Of a stretch of DNA of 58,487 nt, positions 41,777 through 49,098 are shown one piece after another. This stretch comes from Natrialba magadii ATCC 43099 (GTDB taxonomy: Archaea > Halobacteriota > Halobacteria > Halobacteriales > Natrialbaceae), in NCBI RefSeq assembly GCF_000025625.1, contig NC_013925.1:1-58487 (forward strand), written 5' to 3'. A program made the translations under genes and the position numbers. Position 1 is the stretch's first letter, and each line of letters starts with the position of its first letter. The notes below the pieces were generated by a model. That model saw only the letters and a list, made by a program, of their open reading frames with translations. It was not told the DNA's origin and searched no databases.

Positions 41777-43025
41777 AATCTGGGAACCGAGCGGTGGCGT
41801 CGACGACAAGGTCCTCTTTGGGATGTACCCCGAGGACCTCGACGCCCAGGATCGACAAGAACTGTACGCTGAGGCGTTCGAGGATATCGTCAAGTCCTAC
41901 TCGACGATGGCGACCGCCTGCCGGTATCAGGCGATCATCGATGAGATGATCGACGACGAAACTCGAGCCCAGCTGATCGCTGACACGCAGGCGGCGATGG
42001 AAGCGGTCAGTATCGCCCGGACCGCGATGGACTCGATCAGCGAGTCGTCCACAGCTATGGATCCGATCAGCGTGTCCGACGTCGCGTTGGATACGATCTG
42101 GGAGAGCGAAATCGCTTGGCAGATCGTCCGAGACGTCGCGATGGCGGTCGGAAAGTTCGTTGCTGGACTGGTCGAACTCGACGGGGCGGACTACGCCGAT
42201 ATCGGCGAAGTCGCAGACGACGCGGCCGCGATGGATCTGGTCTCTGTCGACCAGCGGGCAATGGATGCGGTGAGCGTCTCCCAGACGGCGATGGACGCGG
42301 TGAGCGTCTCCACCGTCGCGATGGAGGCAGTCGCCGCCAGCGCCCTCGCGATGGACGCGGTGATCGCTTCAGACGATATCGCGTTACCGACGATTGTCGA
42401 AGAGGAGATCGCGATGGACGCGGTAAGTACGTCCGAGACGGCCATGGACGCGGTAAGTACGTCCGAGACGGCCATGGACGCGGTAAGTACGTCCGAAACA
42501 GCGATGGATGCGGTTGGGGGCTCCCAGACGGCGATGGACGCGGTTGCGGCGTCCATCATCGCAAGAACCGCTGCGATTTCCAGTGCGTACACGTACGACA
42601 CGATCTGGTCGACAGACCTCGCGAGCGGCACCATCTGGGACACGGGCGACTTCGCGAACGACCCGACGAACAGCGGTTGGTGGAGCCAGTCGTTCGATCT
42701 CTCGAACAGCAGCACCTTCAGCGTCTACACGAGGGCGGACAACGGATCGCCTGATCTGAAAATTAAGATCGGTGGATCGGAGGTATTCGGCACAGACAGC
42801 GACCACTCCTCTTGGACTGAGCGGAGCTTTGACGTCTCCTCGTACAGCGGTGAGACGACGATCGAGCTCGGGCTCGAAGGCTACGACAACAGTCCGGATG
42901 ACTATATCTCGGACCGGTACAACGGTCGTTCAGGCGGCGAATCTCTTTACATCCGAATGGAAACGTTCGGCAGCGTTGGTAGTTCGTCTGAATATGCCGA
43001 GTTCAGCGACATGAAACTCGAATAA
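41769..43025 (+). CDS. Receptor-binding tail fibre, expressed copy
   Basis: A 418-residue fibre. Residues 1-90 form a unique virion-anchoring domain (MSKIWEPSGGVDDKVLFGMY...), followed by a shaft of about twenty decapeptides of the type AMDAVSTSET. The C-terminal ~140 residues are a beta-sandwich-like domain (GWWSQSFDLSNSSTFSVYTR, YSGETTIELGLEG) likely to bind sugars, as reported for phiCh1 gp34. It lies at the end of the tail operon and carries inverted repeats shared with the opposite fibre gene, so its tip can be exchanged. Confidence 0.88.
   Translation: MSKIWEPSGGVDDKVLFGMYPEDLDAQDRQELYAEAFEDIVKSYSTMATACRYQAIIDEMIDDETRAQLIADTQAAMEAVSIARTAMDSISESSTAMDPISVSDVALDTIWESEIAWQIVRDVAMAVGKFVAGLVELDGADYADIGEVADDAAAMDLVSVDQRAMDAVSVSQTAMDAVSVSTVAMEAVAASALAMDAVIASDDIALPTIVEEEIAMDAVSTSETAMDAVSTSETAMDAVSTSETAMDAVGGSQTAMDAVAASIIARTAAISSAYTYDTIWSTDLASGTIWDTGDFANDPTNSGWWSQSFDLSNSSTFSVYTRADNGSPDLKIKIGGSEVFGTDSDHSSWTERSFDVSSYSGETTIELGLEGYDNSPDDYISDRYNGRSGGESLYIRMETFGSVGSSSEYAEFSDMKLE
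42410..42466 (+). repeat. 57-bp inverted repeat, fibre shaft (partner 45103-45159)
   Basis: A perfect 57-base match, inverted, to 45103-45159 in the other fibre gene. The codon phase is the same in both genes, so exchange keeps the frame. It encodes decapeptide repeats AMDAVSTSET. Recombination here would swap everything downstream, including the binding tips, and invert the recombinase gene. Confidence 0.85.
42518..42559 (+). repeat. 42-bp inverted repeat, fibre shaft end (partner 44836-44877)
   Basis: A perfect inverted 42-base match at the shaft/tip junction, again in equal codon phase. It encodes the end of the shaft (GSQTAMDAVAASI). An alternative crossover that would exchange only the C-terminal domains. 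Confidence 0.85.
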
Positions 43026-43028
43026 CCG

Positions 43029-43310
43029 ATGGAACTCATTTTCACACCGGAGGATTCCGGCACGAAGCGGGCGAGTGGCTACGCGACCGTTCCATACTCC
43101 AGCGATGCGGAGGACGAGACGGTCGTTGAAACAACTAAAAGCGAGCTTGCGGCAATCTTCGAGGCGGCGAAGTCTGACGGTAAGACGCTCTCTAGCGTGG
43201 ATGAGGGGATCGGGGCAGCAGTTGAGGATCCGCTCCCCTACCGCGACTTTCTAATTCTCAAGAACGGCGAGATCGTCTTCGACGAGGGATATACTCGTAG
43301 CAACGAATAA
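43029..43310 (+). CDS. Fibre companion protein A
   Basis: A 93-residue protein starting MELIFTPEDSGTKRASGYAT three bases after the expressed fibre. It is homologous along its whole length to the leftward protein at 44033-44320. A small gene moving with each tip suggests a fibre-specific chaperone or tip-modifying factor. Function unknown. Confidence 0.75.
   Translation: MELIFTPEDSGTKRASGYATVPYSSDAEDETVVETTKSELAAIFEAAKSDGKTLSSVDEGIGAAVEDPLPYRDFLILKNGEIVFDEGYTRSNE
43068..43102 (+). repeat. 35-bp inverted repeat in companion genes (partner 44247-44281)
   Basis: A perfect 35-base inverted match near the 5' ends of the two companion genes, in the same codon phase. It is the closest of the three nested repeats to the recombinase gene and could serve as its main crossover site, inverting about 1.1 kb. 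Confidence 0.8.
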
Positions 43311-43347
43311 ATGGCCAGATAGGTCACCAGTGTGACCGGCGTGGTGT

Positions 43348-44022
43348 ATGTCCAAAGAGAGACATGCCCACGAAGACGCACTGAACGAGACCGAATTCCA
43401 GAAACTCCTGGACGGCGCGCACCTTCTGACGCCGCCCGCGAACCTCGAAGCCACGTTCGTCATCACGATGAGCGGGAAGCTCGGGATGCGGATCGGGGAG
43501 ATCGCCCACATGAAGCGGACCTGGGTCAAGCCCGACCAAGGCCTGATTGAAGTTCCGAGCCACGAGCCCTGCGAGAAGGGGCGCGACGGCGGCCTCTGCG
43601 GCTACTGCCGGCGCCAGGCCAACCGGACCTACCAGAACGATCCCGAGAACCGCGATCTCGACGAGCTCCTGAAGTCGTACTGGGAGCCGAAGACAGAGGC
43701 GGCCGAGCGGGCCGTCCCCTACGAGTTCGATGAGGACGTCGAGGACGTCGTCAGCTCGTTCTTCGAGTACTACTACGAGGTTCCGTTGAGCGTCAACACC
43801 TGCCGCCGCCGCGTGAAGGATGCAGCTGAGGCCTCGGACCTCAACCGCCGAGTCTACCCACACGCGCTCCGTGCAACGGCTGCGTCGACGCACGCGTACG
43901 AGGGCCTCAACATCGCGTCGATGAAGGCGATGATGGGCTGGGCGAAGCTGTCCACAGCTGAGAAGTACATCCGGATTTCCGGTGGCCGAACGAAGCGAGC
44001 TCTACTCGAGATCTACGGCTGA
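43348..44022 (+). CDS. Tyrosine recombinase (fibre invertase, int1-like)
   Basis: A 224-residue tyrosine recombinase catalytic domain: R48 (GMRIGE), H172-R175 (PHALRA), W198 in the second-His position, and Y207 nucleophile. A cysteine cluster (C75, C84, C87) is inserted after the first arginine and may bind zinc. The N-terminal core-binding domain is largely absent. It sits at the centre of the invertible fibre module, as phiCh1 int1 does. A palindrome GGTCAC-CAGT-GTGACC at 43322-43337 just upstream may be its operator. Confidence 0.9.
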   Translation: MSKERHAHEDALNETEFQKLLDGAHLLTPPANLEATFVITMSGKLGMRIGEIAHMKRTWVKPDQGLIEVPSHEPCEKGRDGGLCGYCRRQANRTYQNDPENRDLDELLKSYWEPKTEAAERAVPYEFDEDVEDVVSSFFEYYYEVPLSVNTCRRRVKDAAEASDLNRRVYPHALRATAASTHAYEGLNIASMKAMMGWAKLSTAEKYIRISGGRTKRALLEIYG

Positions 44023-44032
44023 TCGCGCCACT

Positions 44033-44320
44033 TCATCCTTCGTTTTGGTTGCGTGAGTAACTCTCGTCGAAGACGATCTCGCCGTCCCTAAGGATGAGGT
44101 AATCGCGGTACGAGAGGGGATCATCGACAGCAGTGTCGATCGATTCGTCAGCACCTTTGAGTGTGGCTCCGTTGTCCTGAGCCTCCTGAAATACGCTTGC
44201 GAGCACGTCTTCTGTGATTTCGGCGACCGTTTCCTCTTCGCTGTCACTGGAGTATGGAACGGTCGCGTAGCCACTCGCCCGGTTCGTGCCGGAGTCATCC
44301 GGTGTGAAGATCAGTTGCAT
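44033..44320 (-). CDS. Fibre companion protein B
   Basis: A 95-residue protein (MQLIFTPDDSGTNRASGYAT...) homologous to companion A and placed just behind the second fibre gene. It would be brought behind the expressed fibre after inversion. Function unknown. Confidence 0.75.
   Translation of the reverse strand: MQLIFTPDDSGTNRASGYATVPYSSDSEEETVAEITEDVLASVFQEAQDNGATLKGADESIDTAVDDPLSYRDYLILRDGEIVFDESYSRNQNEG
44247..44281 (-). repeat. 35-bp inverted repeat, partner of 43068-43102
   Basis: Exact inverted match to 43068-43102 inside companion gene B, in equal codon phase. Confidence 0.8.
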
Positions 44321-44324
44321 TGGT

Positions 44325-45728
44325 TCAGATCAGGTTTATATTGCTGAAGTAGGTCATCCAGTCGCCGCCAGTCCACGAATCAGTATCCGTGAAGAACAGT
44401 ACGTCGTGGGTACCACTGTACTCCGAAACATCTACGCTCCGATTCGTCCAGCTGCTATTCCCGCTATTCGAGAATAGGGTGGATCCGTCAACCTCGACTC
44501 CGTGATCAATACGAGAGTCAGGGACGGAGTCGGCTCGCATCTCGAACTCGAGCGTGGTCGCGTTGCTCAGATCCAACTCCAATGTGAGACCACGACGGTA
44601 GGGATCGTCGGAATCAACAACCTCGATTTCGAGGGCCGACGTAGCGTTTCCAGGGAGACTGATGTCGCTTCCGTCTTCGATTCGGAGGTGTGTCCCAGAC
44701 GATCCTGAACGGCTGTCGTCGTAGGTGTGCGGGAGCGTCGGTGAACCTCCCTCTTCGAGGATAGTCCTTGCGCCCGGAGACGCCGCCCAAAGAGAGGAAA
44801 CAGCGTAGTCAGAGTCGAAGACGGCACTTCGCGGCATGATGGACGCCGCAACCGCGTCCATCGCCGTCTGGGAGCCCGCAACCGAATCCATCGCCGTCTG
44901 GTCAGACGCGACGGCATCGATATCGGCGTAATTCGAGCCCTCCAGGCCCGCTCTGGCGGCTACAAACTTCCCGACCGCCATCGAGACGGCAGCAACGGTG
45001 TCCCAGGCAAGCTGCGAATCCCAGATCGCATCCATCGCGAGGGTGGAGGCACTTACCGCGTCCATGGCCGTCTCGGACGTACTTACCGCGTCCATCGCGG
45101 TGTCGGACGTACTTACCGCGTCCATGGCCGTCTCGGACGTACTTACCGCGTCCATCGCGGTCTGAGAGGAGGCGACATCGTCGATATCGGCGTAGTCATA
45201 GCCGCTGAGGCCCGCTCGGCCCACAGCGAACTTCCCGACGGCCATCGAGAGGTCGCGGATCATCCCCCACGCAACGTCGCTCTCCCAGAGCGAATCGAGC
45301 GCGAGATCGGAGAGACTGACCTCGTTCATGGCCGTCTCAGTTTCGACGATTGTCGGTAGCGCGATGTCCTCCGAGGCGATCGCGGCATCCATCGCGATAG
45401 TGGAGGCGGCGACTGCCTCCATCGCGACGGCGGACGCGCTCACCGCGTCCATTGCCGTCTGGGAGTCGCTCACCGCGTCCATTGCCGTCTGGGAGTCGCT
45501 CACCGCGTCCATTGCCGTCTGGGAGTCGCTCACCGCGTCCATTGCCGTCTGGGAGTCGCTCACCGCGTCCATTGCCGTCTGGGAGTCGCTCACCGCGTCC
45601 ATTGCGGTCTGCGACGTGCTCACCGCGTCCATCGCGATCTGGCTCTCGACGACAGCGGGGAGCGCGATATCGTCCGAATCGATCACGGCCTCCATCGCGA
45701 CGATGGACTCGCTGATCGGATCCATCAC
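44325..45728 (-). CDS. Second tail fibre, silent donor lacking the anchor domain
   Basis: A 467-residue fibre read leftward. It starts directly in shaft repeats (MMDPISESIVAMEAVIDSDD), without the ~90-residue virion anchor of the other copy. The shaft contains six AMDAVSDSQT-type units and two copies of a WES/WDS..AW...MAVGKF module. The C-terminal tip differs (LRIEDGSDISLPGNATSALE) and ends SWTGGDWMTYFSNINLI. No promoter is evident in the 30 bases upstream. It is probably a storage cassette expressed only after inversion. Confidence 0.82.
   Translation of the reverse strand: MMDPISESIVAMEAVIDSDDIALPAVVESQIAMDAVSTSQTAMDAVSDSQTAMDAVSDSQTAMDAVSDSQTAMDAVSDSQTAMDAVSDSQTAMDAVSASAVAMEAVAASTIAMDAAIASEDIALPTIVETETAMNEVSLSDLALDSLWESDVAWGMIRDLSMAVGKFAVGRAGLSGYDYADIDDVASSQTAMDAVSTSETAMDAVSTSDTAMDAVSTSETAMDAVSASTLAMDAIWDSQLAWDTVAAVSMAVGKFVAARAGLEGSNYADIDAVASDQTAMDSVAGSQTAMDAVAASIMPRSAVFDSDYAVSSLWAASPGARTILEEGGSPTLPHTYDDSRSGSSGTHLRIEDGSDISLPGNATSALEIEVVDSDDPYRRGLTLELDLSNATTLEFEMRADSVPDSRIDHGVEVDGSTLFSNSGNSSWTNRSVDVSEYSGTHDVLFFTDTDSWTGGDWMTYFSNINLI
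44836..44877 (-). repeat. 42-bp inverted repeat, partner of 42518-42559
   Basis: Exact inverted match to 42518-42559, at the shaft/tip border of the silent fibre. Confidence 0.85.
45103..45159 (-). repeat. 57-bp inverted repeat, partner of 42410-42466
   Basis: Exact inverted match to 42410-42466 in the silent fibre shaft. Confidence 0.85.
45451..45600 (-). repeat. Five perfect 30-bp tandem repeats in silent fibre
   Basis: Five identical 30-base units, each encoding one decapeptide AMDAVSDSQT. Identity at DNA level, including third positions, implies recent expansion by slippage or unequal exchange. Repeat number would set shaft length. Confidence 0.9.
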
Positions 45729-45758
45729 GAACTAACCCAGAAACCCACAACCAGTACG

Positions 45759-46484
45759 ATGAGTTACAACTCCATCGACGTACAGACCGCAGTTGCACAG
45801 ACCGGAACCGCGCTCGACGAGATCTCGCGGTCCGAACCGCTGACGATCGCGGCGCCGCTGTTCATCATCCTGGCGACGTACGTCCTCTTTTACGAGGGTC
45901 TGCTCTGGTCCATCGGCACCGACGGCTGGCGCGGGATTCGCTCGCAGCTTCCGCTGTTGGACAAGCTGGCCGAGTCGGCTGGAGCGTACACTCACTACGA
46001 AATCGATCCGGAGCGGGAGACGGTCGGCGTCCTCGAGCTCGACGTCGACGAGGCGATCGACGTCTTCCAGGAGGACCACGGCTACCTGGATGGACCGGTG
46101 GCCGCGCACAAGGGCCTCCCGGACGGTCGCCAGGAGGCAGCGTCGCTGGTCAAGTACGGCTTCGAGAAATACGACATCTGGTTCGACGCAGAAGTGATCG
46201 AGGGGATGCCGCCGGGGATCCGGTTCCTCGTCATCTTGCTGATCCCGAGACAGCGTCACGCGACGCTGTTCCCGGGTGAGGAGCCAGGCGAGACGCTGGT
46301 CACCGCCCACCAGGAGTACTCCGCTCACAGCGTGTTCTTCGCGTACTGGCACTTGATCGCGAAGGGGATGGACATCGACCGCGGCGTCCGCGAGGTCACG
46401 GACGAGCTGAAGGAACACGACCGATTCGAGGCGACCTCGAGGGCAAAGGATCTGTGGCTTGAGTGGTTGAAGGCTCCGCAGTGA
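45759..46484 (+). CDS. Membrane-anchored protein of unknown function
   Basis: A 241-residue protein with one strong hydrophobic helix at about residues 30-50 (IAAPLFIILATYVLFYEGLL) and a second, shorter one (IRFLVILLIP) near 160. The rest is acidic and soluble. It starts 30 bases from the silent fibre, divergent from it, and no clear promoter is visible in that gap. It may be read from the tail operon. Confidence 0.7.
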   Translation: MSYNSIDVQTAVAQTGTALDEISRSEPLTIAAPLFIILATYVLFYEGLLWSIGTDGWRGIRSQLPLLDKLAESAGAYTHYEIDPERETVGVLELDVDEAIDVFQEDHGYLDGPVAAHKGLPDGRQEAASLVKYGFEKYDIWFDAEVIEGMPPGIRFLVILLIPRQRHATLFPGEEPGETLVTAHQEYSAHSVFFAYWHLIAKGMDIDRGVREVTDELKEHDRFEATSRAKDLWLEWLKAPQ

Positions 46485-46493
46485 GAAGACGAC

Positions 46494-46769
46494 TTACTCG
46501 GGTAACTGGTCGGGGTTCACCCACCAGACGCGTGCGTTCGCACCGACTTTCTTCGTCTCGAGGCCGGGGTATTCGTCGTCGAAAAGCCCGTGCAGGCGGT
46601 TGTGTGCAGTGGTTTCAGAGCATCCGACGCCGTCGGCCACCTCGCCGACGGTCAACGGTTCGGGGTGCGCCTCGACGAGCGCGTCAATGACGTCCTCGTC
46701 TCGATACTTCGGCTGGAATAGTCCGTCCTCGGCCTGTTCGACGTCGCCGCGGACATCGCCTCCGGTCAT
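46494..46769 (-). CDS. Winged-helix transcription regulator
   Basis: A 91-residue protein with a helix-turn-helix (LTVGEVADGVGCSETTAHNR, residues ~39-58) followed by a wing (LETKKVGANARVWWV). Its own promoter lies directly upstream: TATA-like sequence near 46796 (read leftward) and a 19-base motif at 46805-46823 that recurs before the amidoligase operon. It probably represses both promoters. The mRNA appears leaderless. Confidence 0.75.
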   Translation of the reverse strand: MTGGDVRGDVEQAEDGLFQPKYRDEDVIDALVEAHPEPLTVGEVADGVGCSETTAHNRLHGLFDDEYPGLETKKVGANARVWWVNPDQLPE

Positions 46770-46804
46770 GGTCTCTGTTTTCCTCTCCAGTACTATAACG
46801 GTAC

Positions 46805-46823
46805 TCCTACGTAGTTCACCGTC
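46805..46823 (-). promoter_or_regulatory. Shared operator motif, copy 1
   Basis: Read leftward: GACGGTGAACTACGTAGGA, followed within a few bases by ACC and a TATA-like GTTATAGTAC. Seventeen of nineteen bases match the element at 48797-48815, at the same distance from TATA. It lies just upstream of the regulator gene at 46769 and overlaps the end of the gene above it. Confidence 0.7.
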
Positions 46824-47100
46824 GCGGCTTCGACTCGTGGACGGGAGTCTCGCGATCGGGGCGGCGAGTAGTGAGCACCTCGAGCTCGCCGCCGTCCTTC
46901 TTCTCGCGGACGAGTAGCGGTTCCTCGGTCAGCGTTTCGACGTGCACCATCTTCGCGTCGATGCGAACGCTGACGTCGTCACCAGCGACCAGGTCGACGC
47001 CGGTACAGTTCTCGGTGACGGTTCGTTTACGATCGCCGTTCTGGTGAGCAGTGACAACGCCGGTGTCGGTGTTGTAGTGAATCTCGGTTGCTTTCATCAT
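46816..47100 (-). CDS. Hypothetical protein, third gene of amidoligase operon
   Basis: A 94-residue, beta-rich and partly basic protein (MKATEIHYNTDTGVVTAHQN...) overlapping the amidotransferase stop by four bases. It contains no recognised domain. Tight coupling suggests it acts with the two enzymes upstream, perhaps as a substrate or scaffold. Confidence 0.65.
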   Translation of the reverse strand: MMKATEIHYNTDTGVVTAHQNGDRKRTVTENCTGVDLVAGDDVSVRIDAKMVHVETLTEEPLLVREKKDGGELEVLTTRRPDRETPVHESKPRR

Positions 47101-47672
47101 ATCTTCGTCACGACCCCATCGGGAATAGGTGTTCCGCCGCTGCTACGGACGCAGTGGTCGTCTTCGGTGATCTCGTAGCGGCCGGAGTAGGTGTACGCCG
47201 ACCCGTCGCGATGCAGGACGGTCATCGTCTCGCCGGTGGTCTCTCCGGTCGCCCGGACGATCTCCTCGAACGGCCGCGCGGGTTCGGCGCAGTAGATGGA
47301 CTCCATCAGTCGGGCCATGTACCAGCTGTCCGCGCGGTCGTCGACGTCCGGAGCCGACAGCCAGGTGCCGTTGTGGGCGAGCATCGCGACCGGTTCGCCG
47401 TCTCGGTCACGAACCTCGAACGGGTGGGCGTTCCGCAGCGAGATCTCGCCGCGGGTGGCGAAGCGGGTGTGCCCGAGAGCGACGTCGGCCTCGGGGAGCG
47501 CGTCGACAGCGTCGATGGGCATCGCGCCCACGCCGCGTTCGCGGTGAAGCTCGCCGTCGACGGCAACCGCGACGCCCCAGGAGTGGCCGCCCGACCGTTG
47601 CTCGTTCTGCTGGCAGGCCGCGACCGCCCGCTCGGGGGCGTCGTCGCCGCGGTAGATGCTCATCCAGCACAT
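47097..47672 (-). CDS. Class II glutamine amidotransferase-like protein
   Basis: A 191-residue Ntn-hydrolase-type protein. Cys2 follows the initiator Met (MCWMSIYRGD) and is the predicted catalytic N-terminal nucleophile. Supporting blocks are GHTRFATRG at 67-75, NAHPF at 81-85 and LAHNG at 98-102. Such domains release ammonia from glutamine for a partner enzyme, or act as amidohydrolases. The start lies four bases after the amidoligase stop, with a strong AGGAGG site, so the two work together. Confidence 0.82.
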   Translation of the reverse strand: MCWMSIYRGDDAPERAVAACQQNEQRSGGHSWGVAVAVDGELHRERGVGAMPIDAVDALPEADVALGHTRFATRGEISLRNAHPFEVRDRDGEPVAMLAHNGTWLSAPDVDDRADSWYMARLMESIYCAEPARPFEEIVRATGETTGETMTVLHRDGSAYTYSGRYEITEDDHCVRSSGGTPIPDGVVTKI

Positions 47673-47676
47673 CGTC

Positions 47677-48744
47677 TTAGGCCTCCTCCTCGGCGGTGTC
47701 GGCGGTGCTGGTGTGGTCGCGCGGGCCGTTCGTCCAGCGGAACTCGCCCTGCTCGGCGTCGATGTTCCAGAGCGCGTCGACGTTGTTCGCGGGCGAGTAC
47801 TCGTCGCGCCCGGCTCGAACCAGGTTGTACGCCCGGCAGCGCCAGGTGTTCGGCGTCTGTGGGTACGCTACCTGGATGGCGCGGAGGACGTCCCACGCGC
47901 TCTCGAACTCGCGCTGGTCGACGCCCGGGATCCCGCGTCCCTCCTGGAAGGTGATGCCGCCCTCGATGGGCTCCTGCATCGCGGTCATCAGGCCGACGTC
48001 GGTCGCGCGCTGGTAGATTTTCTCGTAGACGCGCTCGAGGGTGCGGCGGTGGTTCTCCAGCTTGGGGCTCCAGCCAGCCTCGATCGCGCGGCCGGTGACG
48101 CGCCGGAGCGTAAGCAGGCCGTTGAGGGCCATCGCCGGGTGGGCGTCGTTCGCGCGCAGTTCGATGGTGAGCGGTTTCCCGCTCGCCTGCGCGGGGTTGA
48201 ACGTGACGCTGCTGTACTCGCGCCGGTAGCTCCGGGGGTTCGCGACGCGGTCGCGGACGCTGTCCTGGCTGAGTCGCGTCGTCTGGCCGTCCGCCCAGTG
48301 CTCGACGTTGAGCTCGCTGCGGCGGTAGGTCGTCCCCTCGCGGAAGCCGTTCTCCCAGTCGTGGCAGAAGTACGGCGCGAGGAACGGGAAGATCTCGGCT
48401 ACGGTGTTGTAGCTGATCGTCCACGCGGTGATCTCGTCGTCAAAGACGTCCCCGGCCACGCAGAGGTGAACGTGCGAGCCCGCGCCAGCGCCGTTGTTGG
48501 CTCCGTGCCAGTCCCAGGTGATGTCCTCGTCGCGCGTGTCCTTGTAGAACCGGTTGAGGATCGTCTTGCAGTTCTTGTACGCGCCGATCGAGGTCTCGCG
48601 GGGGCCGCTCGCGTCGTTGTGCCAGCCGTCGAGGCTGCCGCGGTTGTTGTTCATCGTGTAGCTCCGGACGTCGCTGGGGAGCGGGCCGGGGAACTGCTCG
48701 ATCTCCATTCCGTGCGTAAACGGGCTTCTTCCGTCTGTTTTCAT
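47677..48744 (-). CDS. Amidoligase (COOH-NH2 ligase, glutamine-synthetase-like fold)
   Basis: A 355-residue protein resembling Amidoligase_2: G12-M-E-I-E16 (first metal-binding glutamates), W41..D44, GSHVHL with H91 and H93, and IELR at 194-197 for nucleotide phosphate contact. Members are predicted to form amide or peptide bonds on small molecules or proteins using ATP. It heads a leftward operon with a class II amidotransferase and a small protein. Promoter: TATA-like TTTATTATT (complement of 48783-48791) and a GGAGG site nine bases before the ATG. Confidence 0.78.
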   Translation of the reverse strand: MKTDGRSPFTHGMEIEQFPGPLPSDVRSYTMNNNRGSLDGWHNDASGPRETSIGAYKNCKTILNRFYKDTRDEDITWDWHGANNGAGAGSHVHLCVAGDVFDDEITAWTISYNTVAEIFPFLAPYFCHDWENGFREGTTYRRSELNVEHWADGQTTRLSQDSVRDRVANPRSYRREYSSVTFNPAQASGKPLTIELRANDAHPAMALNGLLTLRRVTGRAIEAGWSPKLENHRRTLERVYEKIYQRATDVGLMTAMQEPIEGGITFQEGRGIPGVDQREFESAWDVLRAIQVAYPQTPNTWRCRAYNLVRAGRDEYSPANNVDALWNIDAEQGEFRWTNGPRDHTSTADTAEEEA

Positions 48745-48782
48745 CGTTTTAGGCCTCCTGCAGGTGTCTCATGCATAGGGGT

Positions 48783-48815
48783 AATAATAAAGGTTGTCCC
48801 ACGTAGTTAACCGTC
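48783..48815 (-). promoter_or_regulatory. Amidoligase operon promoter with shared operator motif, copy 2
   Basis: Read leftward: GACGGTTAACTACGTGGGA (48797-48815), then ACC, then TATA box TTTATTATT (48783-48791). The expected start of transcription is near 48761, giving a leader of about 17 bases. The motif matches that of the regulator gene promoter at 46805-46823. Confidence 0.72.
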
Positions 48816-48933
48816 AAGTATGGCGATTTCGGACGAATCGGCGTGGTCGGGAAGGCCGCGAAATTTACTTACGGATGCGCCTGTTCTTTTTTGACATGAG
48901 CAACCGCGACCTCGAGGAGGCCGAGTAAGACCT

Positions 48934-49098
48934 ATGGCAATCGTCACCAATCGTAGTAATATGGAGCCGACGTCGACGGGCGGCGACGGAAGCGATGGCG
49001 AGGACGACGTCCCGCTGGGGACGTTCCTCTACGAGGCGCTGCCGGACTCCGAGATCGATTCGGTTGAATCGGTCCGCGAGCTGCGCGAGCGCGAATGA
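48934..49098 (+). CDS. Antitoxin-like protein
   Basis: A 54-residue acidic protein (ATG 48934; ATG 48961 gives 45 residues) whose end, YEALPDSEIDSVESVRELRE, resembles antitoxin C-termini that wrap a PIN toxin. The stop overlaps the toxin start by four bases. A 10-codon frame (MSNRDLEEAE, 48896-48928) lies just upstream and may be a leader or a broken antitoxin start. Confidence 0.65.
   Translation: MAIVTNRSNMEPTSTGGDGSDGEDDVPLGTFLYEALPDSEIDSVESVRELRERE

Noticed and set aside
43322-43337. Palindrome GGTCAC-CAGT-GTGACC as the inversion crossover site
   Set aside because: It has no inverted partner on the other side of the recombinase gene. It is more likely an operator or terminator for that gene.
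45451-45600. Possible CRISPR array (30-bp repeats)
   Set aside because: Repeats are contiguous with no spacers and encode decapeptides in the fibre shaft.
48742-48776. 11-codon leftward frame (MHETPAGGLKR) overlapping the amidoligase start
   Set aside because: The predicted transcription start (about 48761) lies inside it, so its start codon would not be in the mRNA.
47656-48810. 384-codon rightward frame opposite the amidoligase
   Set aside because: Its translation is Val/Arg/Ala-rich without motifs, while the leftward frame has clear amidoligase signatures and a promoter.
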